A stretch of 48,888 nucleotides of DNA. It comes from an uncultured Clostridium sp. (GTDB lineage Bacteria; Bacillota; Clostridia; TANB77; CAG-508). Every line of letters begins with the position of its first letter. Position 1 is the stretch's first letter. The stretch is from the NCBI GenBank assembly GCA_900554565.1, contig USHX01000008.1:1-48888 (forward strand). The letters are read 5' to 3'. Positions 18,221 through 27,999 of the stretch are shown piece by piece. A program made the translations under genes and the position numbers. The notes under the pieces are model-generated. The model was not told the origin of the DNA. It saw only the letters and a program-made list of their open reading frames with translations, and ran no database searches.

Positions 18221-19285
18221 TTATAAATCAAAATTAAAAAATGGAAATATGCTAATAAAAATATATGTATAAATACCAGCAAAAATGCCATGAAGAAGTT
18301 TTCCATAAATGTAAGGCTTTATTGATAAATCAGTTTTAGAAGTAATACTTAGTACTTGAAGTAATACTGAAATTCCACCAAAACCAAGCAAAAAAGCAGA
18401 AATGATAATATTAACAGAAAGTTTTTTATTAGGAATAGAAGAAATAGTGCTTATTCCATTAGTAATTTCTAGAAATCCACTAAGTAAAGGTTTTGCAAAA
18501 GCTGGAGATATATTTGCAAAGTTAAAAATAGGGCTAATAATATCTGCGCAAAAATTCAGAATGCCACTGGATTTCAAAATTGAGATAACACTTGCAAAAA
18601 TAACAACAAATCCACCAATTAATAAAATAGTGGAAGTCGCACTAGTTATGCTTTCTGCAAGAACAGAACCCAAATTTGAAAAAGAAACAGTAGAAGAATT
18701 TTTATTACTAGTATGAGAAGAGGCTGTTTTATTAGAAGTAGATAGCGAAGATTTATATTTCCAAAATCTAAAAATGAAACCGACAGTAATACAAGCTAAA
18801 ATATGTGTAATAAAGAGGAGAACTCCAATAGCAGTATTTTTAAATAATAAAATTCCAACAGTTCCGATAATAAATAAAGGACCGGAATTGTTAGTAAAGC
18901 TTAACAACCTTTCGCACTCTTCTTTGGTGCAAATGTTATGCTTCCTGAAATTTACAGCAATTTTTGCTCCCATAGGGTAGCCACTAATAATTCCCATTAC
19001 AAAAGCAAACCCACCTTCACCACGAACATTAAAAAGTGTTTGCATAAAATTATTTAAAAGATTTCCTAATTGATAAATGATGTTAGTATGCATCAAAAGT
19101 TCAGTTGCCACAAAAAAAGGAAAAAGTGAAGGCACTACAGAATTTGCCCATAAAGCTAATCCATTTTTTACTGCCGGTAAGTTGGCGCTAGAAAATAATA
19201 AAAGACTAACAGTAAAACAAACAAAGACTAGTGAAAAAAAGTTTCGTTTTACTTTTACAACATAAAAATTTGGTTTTAATATCAT
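18221..19285 (-). CDS. ylbJ: Sporulation integral membrane protein YlbJ
   Basis: A 354-residue polytopic membrane protein. It has an N-terminal helix, SVVPSLFPFFVATELLMHTN, GEGGFAFVMGIISGYPMGAKIA, ECERLLSFTNNSGPLFIIGTVG and a repeat of the same fold in the second half (nucleoside-transporter-gate-like domains). This matches YlbJ, a sigma-E-dependent protein needed for spore cortex or spore membrane function. ATG 19285 follows aaagga. It is read on the minus strand, away from the small + strand unit beginning at 19415. Confidence 0.88.
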   Translation of the reverse strand: MILKPNFYVVKVKRNFFSLVFVCFTVSLLLFSSANLPAVKNGLALWANSVVPSLFPFFVATELLMHTNIIYQLGNLLNNFMQTLFNVRGEGGFAFVMGIISGYPMGAKIAVNFRKHNICTKEECERLLSFTNNSGPLFIIGTVGILLFKNTAIGVLLFITHILACITVGFIFRFWKYKSSLSTSNKTASSHTSNKNSSTVSFSNLGSVLAESITSATSTILLIGGFVVIFASVISILKSSGILNFCADIISPIFNFANISPAFAKPLLSGFLEITNGISTISSIPNKKLSVNIIISAFLLGFGGISVLLQVLSITSKTDLSIKPYIYGKLLHGIFAGIYTYIFISIFPFFNFDL

Positions 19286-19414
19286 TTAATACATTCCTTT
19301 CCATCTATTAGTTAATATATATGAAATAGAAATTAAAAAATCACAAATAATTGTATTTTAGATTTAGATTCAATTTACTTTAATATGAAAAATGAAAAAC
19401 TTTTAATGTACCTG

Positions 19415-19450
19415 TTGACTACAATTTTTTTTATTTATATAATGTAGTCA
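19415..19450 (+). promoter_or_regulatory. Strong sigma-A promoter framed by an 8-bp inverted repeat
   Basis: TTGACT (19415-19420), a 17-base spacer and TATAAT (19438-19443). The perfect inverted repeat tgactaca (19416-19423) / tgtagtca (19443-19450) overlaps both promoter boxes, as an operator would. It drives the short unit at 19566-19817. Confidence 0.65.
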
Positions 19451-19565
19451 AAATACAACTATAAGCATAAATAAAATATATGCAGAATATTTTTTAACTA
19501 TAATGGAAATAATTTAAACTAGAGAAAAAGAAACAATAAATGAACTAAAGAAGGGAGCAGTTTTT

Positions 19566-19817
19566 ATGCAAATAAAAACAAAAATAATGGGAATAGAAAA
19601 ATCAGGAAATAATATAGCAGATAAAGTGAAAAACATATATGATTTAGAGGAAAATTGCGTTGAATATATAGCAGAGAGAAACAATACTAGTTCTACTGCT
19701 ATTACACGAGGAGGTTGTTACTATGAAAATAGTAACGACAGAGCAAGCAGACGTAGTAGTTTTAGAGGTAATGCTTATAGTGACCGTACTTTTAGGCCTG
19801 TTCTTTATATAAAATAG
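19566..19817 (+). CDS. Small protein of unknown function
   Basis: An 83-residue reading frame with ATG eight bases after gggag, downstream of a strong promoter and ended by a clear terminator. The first half is charged (KNIYDLEENCVEYIAERN), and the second half is rich in Arg and Ser with two adjacent Tyr after a Cys. No family recognised. A second frame with its own perfect ribosome binding site lies inside it (19723-19812), so it is not certain which of the two is the real product, or whether both are. Confidence 0.4.
   Translation: MQIKTKIMGIEKSGNNIADKVKNIYDLEENCVEYIAERNNTSSTAITRGGCYYENSNDRASRRSSFRGNAYSDRTFRPVLYIK
19723..19812 (+). CDS. 29-residue hydrophobic peptide, nested in another frame
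   Basis: ATG 19723 lies eight bases after a perfect aggagg (19709-19714). The peptide begins MKIVTTEQADVVVLEV and continues as one strongly hydrophobic segment ending in GLFFI. One predicted membrane helix and no charge at the end give the look of a small membrane peptide or type I toxin. It overlaps the 83-residue frame in a different phase. Support is only the ribosome binding site and the hydrophobic run. Confidence 0.35.
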   Translation: MKIVTTEQADVVVLEVMLIVTVLLGLFFI

Positions 19818-19875
19818 AATAATTGCTATTACTAAAAAACAGTTATATTAGAGTTAACGAAATTCAAAAAATACC

Positions 19876-19913
19876 AAAACAGTATTAAAGTTTAAATTTG
19901 ATACTGTTTTTTT
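19876..19913 (+). terminator. Rho-independent terminator of the small unit
   Basis: aaaacagtat (19876-19885) pairs with atactgtttt (19901-19910), with further pairing inside, followed by a T-run. Confidence 0.75.
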
Positions 19914-19959
19914 AGTTCTCTATAAGTCGATAATATCATAAGTTATTCATAAAAACACC

Positions 19960-19988
19960 TTGTAATTTTGACATAAAAATGATATATT
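19960..19988 (+). promoter_or_regulatory. Promoter of murB
   Basis: TTGTAA (19960-19965), 17-base spacer, TATATT (19983-19988), about 35 bases before the murB start. Confidence 0.5.
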
Positions 19989-20024
19989 AAAATAGAAATT
20001 TTTAGGCAAAAGGAGTGAAGCAAC

Positions 20025-20945
20025 ATGGAATTAAAAGAGAAAATAGAAAAGGCAAATTTAGAAATAGAAAAAAGCAAAATATTATATAACGAAGAAATGA
20101 AAAAATACACAACATTTAAGATTGGTGGAAAAGCAGACTGCTTAATAAAAATAGACAATATAAAAGACTTAAAAAACATTTTGAAATTTGTAAATGAAAA
20201 TGACATTCCACTAACAGTACTAGGAAATGGAAGCAATGTTCTAGTATCAGATAAAGGAATAAAAGGAATAACAATAATAATAAAAATCGAAAAAATAGAT
20301 ATAAAAGAAAAAAATGAAAAAGTAGAAATAACAGTTGGTGCAGGAGAAAAAATAGGAAAATTAGGAGCATTATTTTTAAAAAATGAAATAACAGGATTTG
20401 AAGAACTATCAGGAATACCAGGAACAATTGGTGGAGCAACAAGAATGAATGCTGGAGCACATGGAAGAGAAATAAAAGACATAGTAAAAATAGTAAGATG
20501 TGTTGACTACAAAGGAAATGAAAAAGAATTTACAAATGAACAAATGGAATTTGGCTACAGAACAAGTATATTAAAAAAAGAAAAATATATAGTAACAGAA
20601 GTAGAAATGGAATTAGAAAAAGGAAATAAAGAAGAAATACAAAGAAAAATGAATGAATATGCTAAATACAGAAAAGAAAAACAACCAATAGAATATCCAA
20701 GTGCAGGAAGTACATTTAAAAGAGGAAAAGATTTTATAACTGCAAAATTGATAGATGATGCAGGATTAAAAGGATACAGCATAGGTGGAGCACAAATTTC
20801 TACAAAACATGGAGGATTTATAATAAACAAAGGAAATGCAACTGCAAAAGATGTAATAGAATTAGTACAATACACAAAAGACCAAATATATAATGAATTT
20901 GGAAAAAAGATAGAACTAGAAATAGAGCTAATAGGAAAAATGTAA
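20025..20945 (+). CDS. murB: UDP-N-acetylenolpyruvoylglucosamine reductase
   Basis: A 306-residue FAD enzyme of peptidoglycan precursor synthesis. It reduces UDP-GlcNAc-enolpyruvate to UDP-MurNAc. Seen are the start of the FAD-binding domain (MKKYTTFKIGGKADCLIKI), FAD-contact GNGSNVLVSDKGI, GIPGTIGGATRMNAGAHG, and the type IIa-style YPSAGSTFKRG with catalytic Ser, followed by IGGAQISTKHGGFIIN. It starts after aaaggagtg and leads the murB-yvcK group. In many Clostridia murB, rapZ, yvcK and whiA are adjacent; here rapZ and whiA are not in the cluster. Confidence 0.92.
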   Translation: MELKEKIEKANLEIEKSKILYNEEMKKYTTFKIGGKADCLIKIDNIKDLKNILKFVNENDIPLTVLGNGSNVLVSDKGIKGITIIIKIEKIDIKEKNEKVEITVGAGEKIGKLGALFLKNEITGFEELSGIPGTIGGATRMNAGAHGREIKDIVKIVRCVDYKGNEKEFTNEQMEFGYRTSILKKEKYIVTEVEMELEKGNKEEIQRKMNEYAKYRKEKQPIEYPSAGSTFKRGKDFITAKLIDDAGLKGYSIGGAQISTKHGGFIINKGNATAKDVIELVQYTKDQIYNEFGKKIELEIELIGKM

Positions 20946-21020
20946 AAATATAACTAATGTTATAAAGGAAAAAGACAACAGAAAAGAAAAATAAAAGGTG
21001 TGCAAAAGGAGTAAAAAAAG

Positions 21021-22712
21021 ATGAATGGATTAATGCAATGGTTTAAAGCTAGTAGCAAAATGAAAAGATGGATGTTACTAATTTTAGTAGGAATTATGCT
21101 TGCTTGTTATGGGTTAGCAAAAGTATTAGTAATGAGAGAAATATCTTTTAAAGAAGTTGGAGAGGTAATTTGCATATTTGTAATAGGATTTGTTGCAATT
21201 GTTTTAGGATTAATATTTTTAAATAAAAGAACTTTAGAAGTATTAATAGAATCAACAGATGAAAGAATGGAAAATAAAAATAATGTAAATGTAAATTCTT
21301 TAATATTCAATAAAACTGTTTATGATAAAGGACCAAATATAGTAGTAATTGGTGGTGGAACTGGATTAAACACTGTTTTATCAGGACTAAAACAATATAC
21401 AAACAATTTAACAGCAATAGTAACAATATCAGATTATGGAGAAATGGCAAGCAATTCAAGAAAAGAGCTAGAAGTCTTACCTTTAGATGATGTAAAAGAT
21501 AGTATAGTTTCACTTTCTGCTAAAGATGGAGAAATGGAAAAATTATTTAATTACGAATTCCAAAAAGGAAAACTAAAAGGACTTAACTTTTCTGACATTT
21601 ATTTTTCAGCAATGAAAGACATAAATGGTAACTTTGAAGATTCAGTAGTTAAAAGTAATGAAGTTCTAAATATGATAGGAAGAGTAATTCCTGTTACATT
21701 AGATGAAATGAAAATTATAGCAGAACTTGCTAATGGATATATAGTAGAAGAAAAATCAAGAATTCCAGAAGTTGTTCAAGATAAAATAACAAAAATAAAT
21801 AGAATATTAATTAGTCCATCAAATTGCAGACCAGCACCAGGAGTTGTTGAAGCAATAAAAAATGCGGACTGTATAGTAATAGGACCAGGAAGTTTATATA
21901 CAAATGTTATACCAAACTTATTAGTTAATGGTGTTACAAAAGCACTAAAAGAAAGTACAGCAATAAAAGTGTATATAAGTAATATAATGACAGAACCAGG
22001 TCAAACAGATAACTACAGTGTGGCAGATCATTTAAATGCAATAATAGAGCATTGTGGAAATGGTATAGTGGATTATTGCATTTATGATACTGGAGAAATA
22101 ATTCCAGAGTTTATAAAAAAATATAATCTAGAAGGTCAAGATTTAGTTGAACAAGACATAGAAAAAGTAAAAGGAATAAAATTTTTGCAAAGAAATTTAT
22201 CAATGATATCAGACAAACATATAAGACATGACCCAAGTTTAGTAGCATCATCAATAATTGAACTTATTTGTGATGACCTAAAATATCAAGATAAACAAAA
22301 TGATCCACAATATTTAATGCTAAATACAAAATTAAGAGAAGAGAAAAGAATTAATAAAATAAAGAAAAACATGGAAAAGAAAGCTAAAAAAGGTAAAACA
22401 GAAAAGAAAAAAACATGGAAAACAAAAAGCAAATTTAGTGATAAATATAGTGATAGAATAGCATCAATAAGAGAAGCAGATGAAAAAGCTAGAAAAAGGT
22501 CACAAAGAGAAAATGAAAGAAAACCTAAAAAGGCTAAAAAAACAACAACTCAAAAATCAACCAGAAATACAACAAAAAGCACAACAAAAAGAAGAGTAGA
22601 AAATGAAGCAAGAATAACTAGAAGAGAACCAGTACAAAGAAAGAAAACACCACAACAAATAAGAGAAGAAATGTTAAAAAAATTACAAGAAAGCAATCTT
22701 AAAGATAAATAA
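21021..22712 (+). CDS. yvcK: YvcK/GlmR-family protein with N-terminal membrane helices and basic tail
   Basis: A 563-residue protein. Residues about 18-75 hold two transmembrane helices, and residues 110-420 are the CofD-like YvcK domain (VVIGGGTGLNTVLSGLK, TISDYGEMASNSRKEL, IGPGSLYTNVIPNLLV, IMTEPGQTDNYSVADH). The last 130 residues are extremely Lys/Arg/Thr-rich and probably disordered or nucleic-acid/wall-polymer binding. In Bacillus, YvcK (GlmR) senses UDP-GlcNAc and controls cell-wall precursor supply; the murB neighbour fits. The Bacillus protein is only about 320 residues, so the membrane anchor and basic tail are additions. Confidence 0.85.
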   Translation: MNGLMQWFKASSKMKRWMLLILVGIMLACYGLAKVLVMREISFKEVGEVICIFVIGFVAIVLGLIFLNKRTLEVLIESTDERMENKNNVNVNSLIFNKTVYDKGPNIVVIGGGTGLNTVLSGLKQYTNNLTAIVTISDYGEMASNSRKELEVLPLDDVKDSIVSLSAKDGEMEKLFNYEFQKGKLKGLNFSDIYFSAMKDINGNFEDSVVKSNEVLNMIGRVIPVTLDEMKIIAELANGYIVEEKSRIPEVVQDKITKINRILISPSNCRPAPGVVEAIKNADCIVIGPGSLYTNVIPNLLVNGVTKALKESTAIKVYISNIMTEPGQTDNYSVADHLNAIIEHCGNGIVDYCIYDTGEIIPEFIKKYNLEGQDLVEQDIEKVKGIKFLQRNLSMISDKHIRHDPSLVASSIIELICDDLKYQDKQNDPQYLMLNTKLREEKRINKIKKNMEKKAKKGKTEKKKTWKTKSKFSDKYSDRIASIREADEKARKRSQRENERKPKKAKKTTTQKSTRNTTKSTTKRRVENEARITRREPVQRKKTPQQIREEMLKKLQESNLKDK

Positions 22713-22726
22713 AATTGGGGGAAAAT

Positions 22727-24760
22727 ATGAGATTTACTAAAGAAGATTTAGAACTAGAAAAAGGTATAGAAAAAGAATGGATAATAACAAATGGAATAGG
22801 TGGATTTGCATCATCAACAATAATTGGAGCAAATACTAGAAAATACCATGGATTATTAATTGCGCCATTAACACCACCAGCAAGAAGAATGCTAATATTA
22901 TCAAAATTAGATGAAAGCATTGAAATAGGCGGAAGTAAATATGACTTATATACAAACATTTGCCAAAGTTACATATCAAAAGGATATAAATATCAAGAAG
23001 AATTTGAAAAACTTTATGTACCTAAATTTAGCTATAAAATAGGTGATACAATAATAGAAAAAACAATTTGTATGGAATATGGCAAAAATACAATAGGAGT
23101 TTATTACAAAATAAAAAATGGAGACCAAAAATCAAAATTAACATTAGCACCAGTAATGAACTTTAGAGATTTTCATTCAATGAGTACAGCTCATGAATTT
23201 GACTTAAAGCAAACAATAAACAAGAATAAAGTGAAAATTATATTAGATGGAAACTCACAAACACCAGTGTACATGCATTTAACAGATGGAGAATATATAA
23301 AACATGAAAATGATACTTTTAAATCAATGTTTTATATTGAAGAAGAAAAACGTGGATTTTATCCAGAGGAGAACCATGTAGTTCCTGGAGTTTATGAAAT
23401 AGAAATAGAAGCAAATGAAGAAAAAGAAATATCTTTTGTATGTTCACTAGAGGAAAACATAGAGGAGATAAATGTAAAAGAATTAATAGAACAAGAAGAA
23501 AATAGACTAGAAAAAATGGTTAAAAAAACAGGGCTGATAGAAGAAAAAGAAAAGAAAACTAAAACCGAAAAAGCAAAAAATGAACTTTTAAAAACATATT
23601 TAATTGCAGCAGACAATTTTGTTGTATATAGACCAAACTTTGGATTACATACAATAATTGCAGGATATCCATGGTTCTTAGATTGGGGAAGAGACACATT
23701 AATAGCATTTGAAGGCTTACTACTTGTAACTAAAAAATATGAAATAGCAAAAGAAGTATTAAAAACGATGGTAAGAGACGTAAAATATGGTTTAGTTCCA
23801 AATGGATACTCAGGATATGACAATAGGCCATTATACAACAGTTCTGATGCATCACTTCTATTATTTGAGCAAATTCAAAAATATATAGAATATACAGGTG
23901 ACTATGACTTTGTAAAGGAAGAATTTTATGGAATATTAGAAAATATTATAGAAAATTATTGCAAAGGAATAGATGTAGATGACAACAACATTTATTTAGA
24001 CAATGATGGATTAATAGTGTCAGGAACATCAAATACACAAAATACGTGGATGGATGCAAAATATGACAATGTAGCAGTAACACCAAGAAATGGAAAACCA
24101 GTAGAATTGAACAGCTTATGGTATAATGCTAACAAAATCATGGAACAATTAAGTAAAAAATATGGACATCTAATAAACGCAAAAAAATATCAAACCTTAG
24201 CAAGAAAATGTAAAACATCGTTTAAAAATAAATTTTACAATGAAAAAAATAAATGTCTATATGATGTGTTAGGAGATGAAAAAATAAGACCAAATCAACT
24301 ATTTGCACTAAGCTTAACATATCCAATAATAGATGTAACATCAGATGAAGCAAAAAACATATTAAACACAGTTGAGAAAAAACTACTAAATAATTATGGA
24401 CTAAAAACATTAGCAAAAGGAGAACCAAAATATGTAGAAATATATGAAGGTTCACCAGAATATAGAGATAAAAGTTACCATCAAGGAATAACTTGGACAT
24501 GGCTTTTAGGACTTTATTATAATGCTTTGAAAAATATGGAGAAAGCAACAAAAAATAAAGAAGAAAAAAGCAAAATATCTGAGAAAAAAATGAAGTTTAT
24601 TGAAAAAACAAGAAGAACATTTAAACAAGAAATAACTAAAAATGGTTGTATAGGAAGCATTGCAGAACTATATGATTCTAAAAAGCCACAACTACCAAAA
24701 GGAGCAATAGCACAAGCTTGGAGTGTGGGTGAAGTATTAAGAATAATACTAGAAAAATAA
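22727..24760 (+). CDS. Glycogen debranching enzyme (amylo-alpha-1,6-glucosidase, GH133-like)
   Basis: A roughly 677-residue protein. The N-terminal domain begins with EWIITNGIGGFASSTIIG and NTRKYHGLLIAPL, typical of bacterial GDE N-termini. The C-terminal (alpha/alpha)6 catalytic domain has YPWFLDWGRDTLIAFEG, SDASLLLFEQIQKY, WMDAKYDNVAVTPRNGKPVE and GITWTWLLGLYY. These match GDE_N plus GDE_C proteins that remove alpha-1,6 branches from glycogen. The ATG at 22727 follows gggggaaaa; a TTG at 22715 in frame overlaps that site and is less likely. It follows yvcK closely, so it may be co-transcribed. Confidence 0.87.
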   Translation: MRFTKEDLELEKGIEKEWIITNGIGGFASSTIIGANTRKYHGLLIAPLTPPARRMLILSKLDESIEIGGSKYDLYTNICQSYISKGYKYQEEFEKLYVPKFSYKIGDTIIEKTICMEYGKNTIGVYYKIKNGDQKSKLTLAPVMNFRDFHSMSTAHEFDLKQTINKNKVKIILDGNSQTPVYMHLTDGEYIKHENDTFKSMFYIEEEKRGFYPEENHVVPGVYEIEIEANEEKEISFVCSLEENIEEINVKELIEQEENRLEKMVKKTGLIEEKEKKTKTEKAKNELLKTYLIAADNFVVYRPNFGLHTIIAGYPWFLDWGRDTLIAFEGLLLVTKKYEIAKEVLKTMVRDVKYGLVPNGYSGYDNRPLYNSSDASLLLFEQIQKYIEYTGDYDFVKEEFYGILENIIENYCKGIDVDDNNIYLDNDGLIVSGTSNTQNTWMDAKYDNVAVTPRNGKPVELNSLWYNANKIMEQLSKKYGHLINAKKYQTLARKCKTSFKNKFYNEKNKCLYDVLGDEKIRPNQLFALSLTYPIIDVTSDEAKNILNTVEKKLLNNYGLKTLAKGEPKYVEIYEGSPEYRDKSYHQGITWTWLLGLYYNALKNMEKATKNKEEKSKISEKKMKFIEKTRRTFKQEITKNGCIGSIAELYDSKKPQLPKGAIAQAWSVGEVLRIILEK

Positions 24761-24773
24761 AAGGAGAAAAGAT

Positions 24774-25799
24774 ATGGTTTCAGTAGAAAATTTAGAAAAA
24801 GAACTAAAAAATAAACAATTAAATAGTATGTATCTTTTATATGGTGAAGAACTTTTTCTACTGGAAACATCTTTAAAAAAAATAAGAAGTTTATTTGGAG
24901 AAACAATAAAAGGAATAAACTACATACTAATAGATGACACTAATATAAATGAATTAATTCAAGATATGGAAACACCAGCATTTGGATATGAAAAGAAGTT
25001 AATAATTGCAAGAAACACAGGAATATTCAAAAAAGAAGGAAAAAGAAAAAACTCAGAACTAGCAAAACTAAAAGAAAAAATCAATGATTATATAGAAAAA
25101 AACATAGACATGATAAATGAAAGTTTAGTACTAGTCTTTGTTGAAAAAGAAGCAGATAGTAAACAAACACTATATAAAACAATAGATAAATTAGGAACAG
25201 TATGTAAATTTGATTATCAAAAACCAATGCAAATAGAAGCTAGATTAAAAGCAATATGCAATGGTTACAAAGTCCAAATAGATAATCAATCATTAAGATA
25301 TTTTATAGAAGTTTGTGGAACAAATATGCAAGACCTAATAAATGAAATACGAAAACTGATAGAATATGCTGGAGAAAATGGAAAAATAGAAAAGGCAGAC
25401 ATAGATAAATTAACAATAAAAAAATTGGAAAGCATAATATTTGATTTAACAGATAACCTAGGAAAAAAAGATATTTCAAAAGCTCTAGAAATTTTGCATA
25501 ATTTAATATATAGCAAAGAACCATTACAAAAGATTTTGATAACACTTTATAATCATTTTAAAAAATTGTATTTTACAAAAGTAGCAATGAACAATAATAA
25601 AGATATGGTTACAAGCTTAGGATTAAAACCAAATCAAACTTTTTTAGTAAATAAATATAAAACACAGGCAAGATATTTTAAAACAAGTGAGTTAAAAGAA
25701 ATATTACAATCATTACGAGATTTAGACTATAATTATAAAAATGGACTAATAGATTTGCAAGTAGGAATGGAATCAATACTTTGCAGATATTGCTCATAA
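24774..25799 (+). CDS. holA: DNA polymerase III delta subunit
   Basis: A 341-residue clamp-loader subunit. MYLLYGEELFLLETSLKKI (nucleotide-fold start), ETPAFGYEKKLIIARN, ADSKQTLYKTIDKLG and the C-terminal helical collar region (LYNHFKKLYFTKVAM, LKEILQSLRDLDYNYKNGLIDLQVGME) match HolA/YqeN. It opens the beta sliding clamp for loading. ATG 24774 after aaaggagaaa, 13 bases after the debranching gene. Confidence 0.88.
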   Translation: MVSVENLEKELKNKQLNSMYLLYGEELFLLETSLKKIRSLFGETIKGINYILIDDTNINELIQDMETPAFGYEKKLIIARNTGIFKKEGKRKNSELAKLKEKINDYIEKNIDMINESLVLVFVEKEADSKQTLYKTIDKLGTVCKFDYQKPMQIEARLKAICNGYKVQIDNQSLRYFIEVCGTNMQDLINEIRKLIEYAGENGKIEKADIDKLTIKKLESIIFDLTDNLGKKDISKALEILHNLIYSKEPLQKILITLYNHFKKLYFTKVAMNNNKDMVTSLGLKPNQTFLVNKYKTQARYFKTSELKEILQSLRDLDYNYKNGLIDLQVGMESILCRYCS

Positions 25800-25964
25800 C
25801 TAAAAATATAATATGTATCTAATTTAATATTTTATTGAAATATAAGAATTTTTAAAATAATTAGATATATATTATCTTTTTTTATATTTATTAAAAAAGA
25901 TGCATAATAATAATTATAAAAGCCAAAAATAGTAAAAGAAAAATTTATTATTATAGGTGATTTT

Positions 25965-26655
25965 ATGATAAAAAACAAAAAAATGATAATTATAGTGCTA
26001 ATCTTAATAATATCTGCAATATCAGGAATTACAGCAATAGTATTAACACAAAAAAATAGTACAATAGAGACACTATCAAAATATGGTTCAAGAGGAAGCG
26101 AAGTTACTCAAATACAAACAAAACTAAAAAGATGGGGCTATTATAGTGGCAGTGTGGACCGGAATATATGGAACACAAACAGTAAATGCAGTAAAATACT
26201 TTCAAAGAAAAAATGGATTAACAGCAGATGGAATAGCAGGGCCAGCAACATTAAAAGCTATGGGAATAACAAGTAGCCAAAGTTCTCAAGGGACAAGTAG
26301 CAATTCAAGTAATGTAAATTTACTAGCAAGAGTAATATATGGAGAAGCAAGGGGAGAGCCATATACAGGGCAAGTAGCAGTAGGAGCGGTTGTTATGAAT
26401 AGAGTAAAAAGTAGTTCATTTCCAAATACAATATCTGGTGTAGTATACCAAACGGGAGCATTTGATGCAGTGAAAGATGGTCAAGTGAATTTAACACCAA
26501 ATGACACTGCAAAAAAAGCAGCTCAAGATGCTTTAAACGGTTGGGATCCATCATATGGTGCTATTTACTATTTTAATCCATCAACAGCCACTAACAAATG
26601 GATTTGGTCAAGACCTATGACTGTAACAATTGGAAAACATAGATTTTGCAAATAG
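25965..26655 (+). CDS. sleB: Spore cortex-lytic enzyme SleB, with a +1 frameshift at a CGG codon
   Basis: The N-terminal signal anchor (residues about 5-27) is followed by a peptidoglycan-binding domain (SRGSEVTQIQTKLKRWGYY, then SVDGIYGTQTVNAVKYFQRK) and a SleB/CwlJ hydrolase domain (NLLARVIYGEARGEPYTGQ with the catalytic Glu, NRVKSSSFPNTISGVVYQ, HRFCK at the end). SleB degrades spore cortex at germination. The frame breaks at codon 66: SGSVD then in-frame CGG (26160-26162). Skipping the C at 26160 gives GGA and restores VDGIYGTQT, the conserved core of the binding domain. Joined length about 229 residues, normal for SleB. Confidence 0.9.
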
Positions 26656-26729
26656 ATATAGGATTTTTTATTGACAAAAAAGGTTCAAATTGATAATATA
26701 TAAATGATAAGTTAGTAAAGGTGGAAACG

Positions 26730-27236
26730 ATGTTGATATATCCAAAAATATATATAAAAAGAGTAGAAGAAATAACAATAGAAATGCTTCAAAAAAACAA
26801 AATAAAAGCCTTGATTTTAGATATAGATAATACACTAATAGATTATGAAGAAAATATGGAAGAAAGTGTAAAACAATGGGCAAAAGACTTAAAAGGTCAA
26901 GGCACAAAATTAATAATATTATCAAACACAAACAAAAAATCTAAAGTAGAAAAAGTAGCCAAAACTTTAGAAATTCCATATATTTATTTTGCAAAAAAGC
27001 CATTAAAAAGTGGATTTAAAAAAGCAAAAGAGCAATTAAAAGAAACAGAAGAACATATAGCAGTAGTAGGAGACCAAATATTTACAGACATAATAGGCGG
27101 AAATAGATGCAAAATGTTCACAATTTTAGTTGAACCAATAAAAGAAAAAGACTTTTGGTATACAGCATGGAAAAGACCAATAGAAAACAAAATAAAAAAT
27201 AATTTTAAACAAAAACAAACAAAGGAGAAAAAATAA
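26730..27236 (+). CDS. yqeG: YqeG-family HAD IIIA phosphatase
   Basis: About 168 residues. ALILDIDNTLIDYEENM is HAD motif I, LIILSNTNKKSKV motif II, and VAVVGDQIFTDIIGGNR-type motif IV follow, all as in YqeG. The family is often next to ribosome or late-competence genes; its substrate is not known for certain. ATG 26730 follows aaaggtgg. The stop overlaps the prepilin peptidase start. Confidence 0.85.
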   Translation: MLIYPKIYIKRVEEITIEMLQKNKIKALILDIDNTLIDYEENMEESVKQWAKDLKGQGTKLIILSNTNKKSKVEKVAKTLEIPYIYFAKKPLKSGFKKAKEQLKETEEHIAVVGDQIFTDIIGGNRCKMFTILVEPIKEKDFWYTAWKRPIENKIKNNFKQKQTKEKK

Positions 27237-27988
27237 TGTATTTTAATGATGTGCACATAGCGTATTATGTAGTAGTAGCAATATTAGGACTATTTGTAGG
27301 AGAGTTTGTAGACTGGATGAACAAAAGACTTCCAGAATACAAAACAGTATTTTCAAAAGACATAATAACAGAATACAAAATGAACTTTAAACCTAATTAC
27401 ATATTGATGTTGGTAACATCAGCAATATACATATTTTTAGTATATAGATTTGGAATTGGAGCAACAATAATTTCAAATTTAGACTTAGTAAAATATATGA
27501 TATTAACACCAATGTTATTATCTGCATTTGTAATAGATTATAAACTTCAAATAATACCTAATAGGCTAAACCTAACAATATTTGAAGTAGGAATAGTATT
27601 TGCATTTTTATATGGATTATCAAATGTGGCAATAACAATAAACATGCTGCTTGGAATGTTAGTAGGTGGAGGAATCTTTTTACTTATAACATTAGTAGGT
27701 GGACTATTTTATGGAAAAGAAGCAATGGGATTTGGTGATGTAAAACTAATGGGTGCATTAGGATTATATTTTGGATTATCAAATATAATAACAATAACAT
27801 TAATGTCATTCTTAATAGGAGCAATATTAAGTATATTTTTACTTATAACAAAAATTAAAAAAACAGATGAATATATACCATTTGGACCATTTATAGTAAT
27901 AGCAACATTTATTAGTATATATATACCATTTGAACAAATAAAAACAATATTAATGCAAATATTTACACTAGGATTATATAAAGGATAG
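27236..27988 (+). CDS. Prepilin peptidase (A24 family)
   Basis: A 250-residue membrane protein with about seven helices. The two catalytic aspartates are seen in FVIDYKLQIIPNRLN and GFGDVKLMGALG. It cleaves the leader from type IV prepilins and pseudopilins at the inner membrane. The N-terminal part is short and lacks the CXXC zinc motif of classical PilD. The likely substrate within this window is the DGR target protein at 42620, which has a prepilin-type N-terminus. Overlaps the yqeG stop by one base. Confidence 0.87.
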   Translation: MYFNDVHIAYYVVVAILGLFVGEFVDWMNKRLPEYKTVFSKDIITEYKMNFKPNYILMLVTSAIYIFLVYRFGIGATIISNLDLVKYMILTPMLLSAFVIDYKLQIIPNRLNLTIFEVGIVFAFLYGLSNVAITINMLLGMLVGGGIFLLITLVGGLFYGKEAMGFGDVKLMGALGLYFGLSNIITITLMSFLIGAILSIFLLITKIKKTDEYIPFGPFIVIATFISIYIPFEQIKTILMQIFTLGLYKG

Positions 27989-27999
27989 GGGATGGAGCA

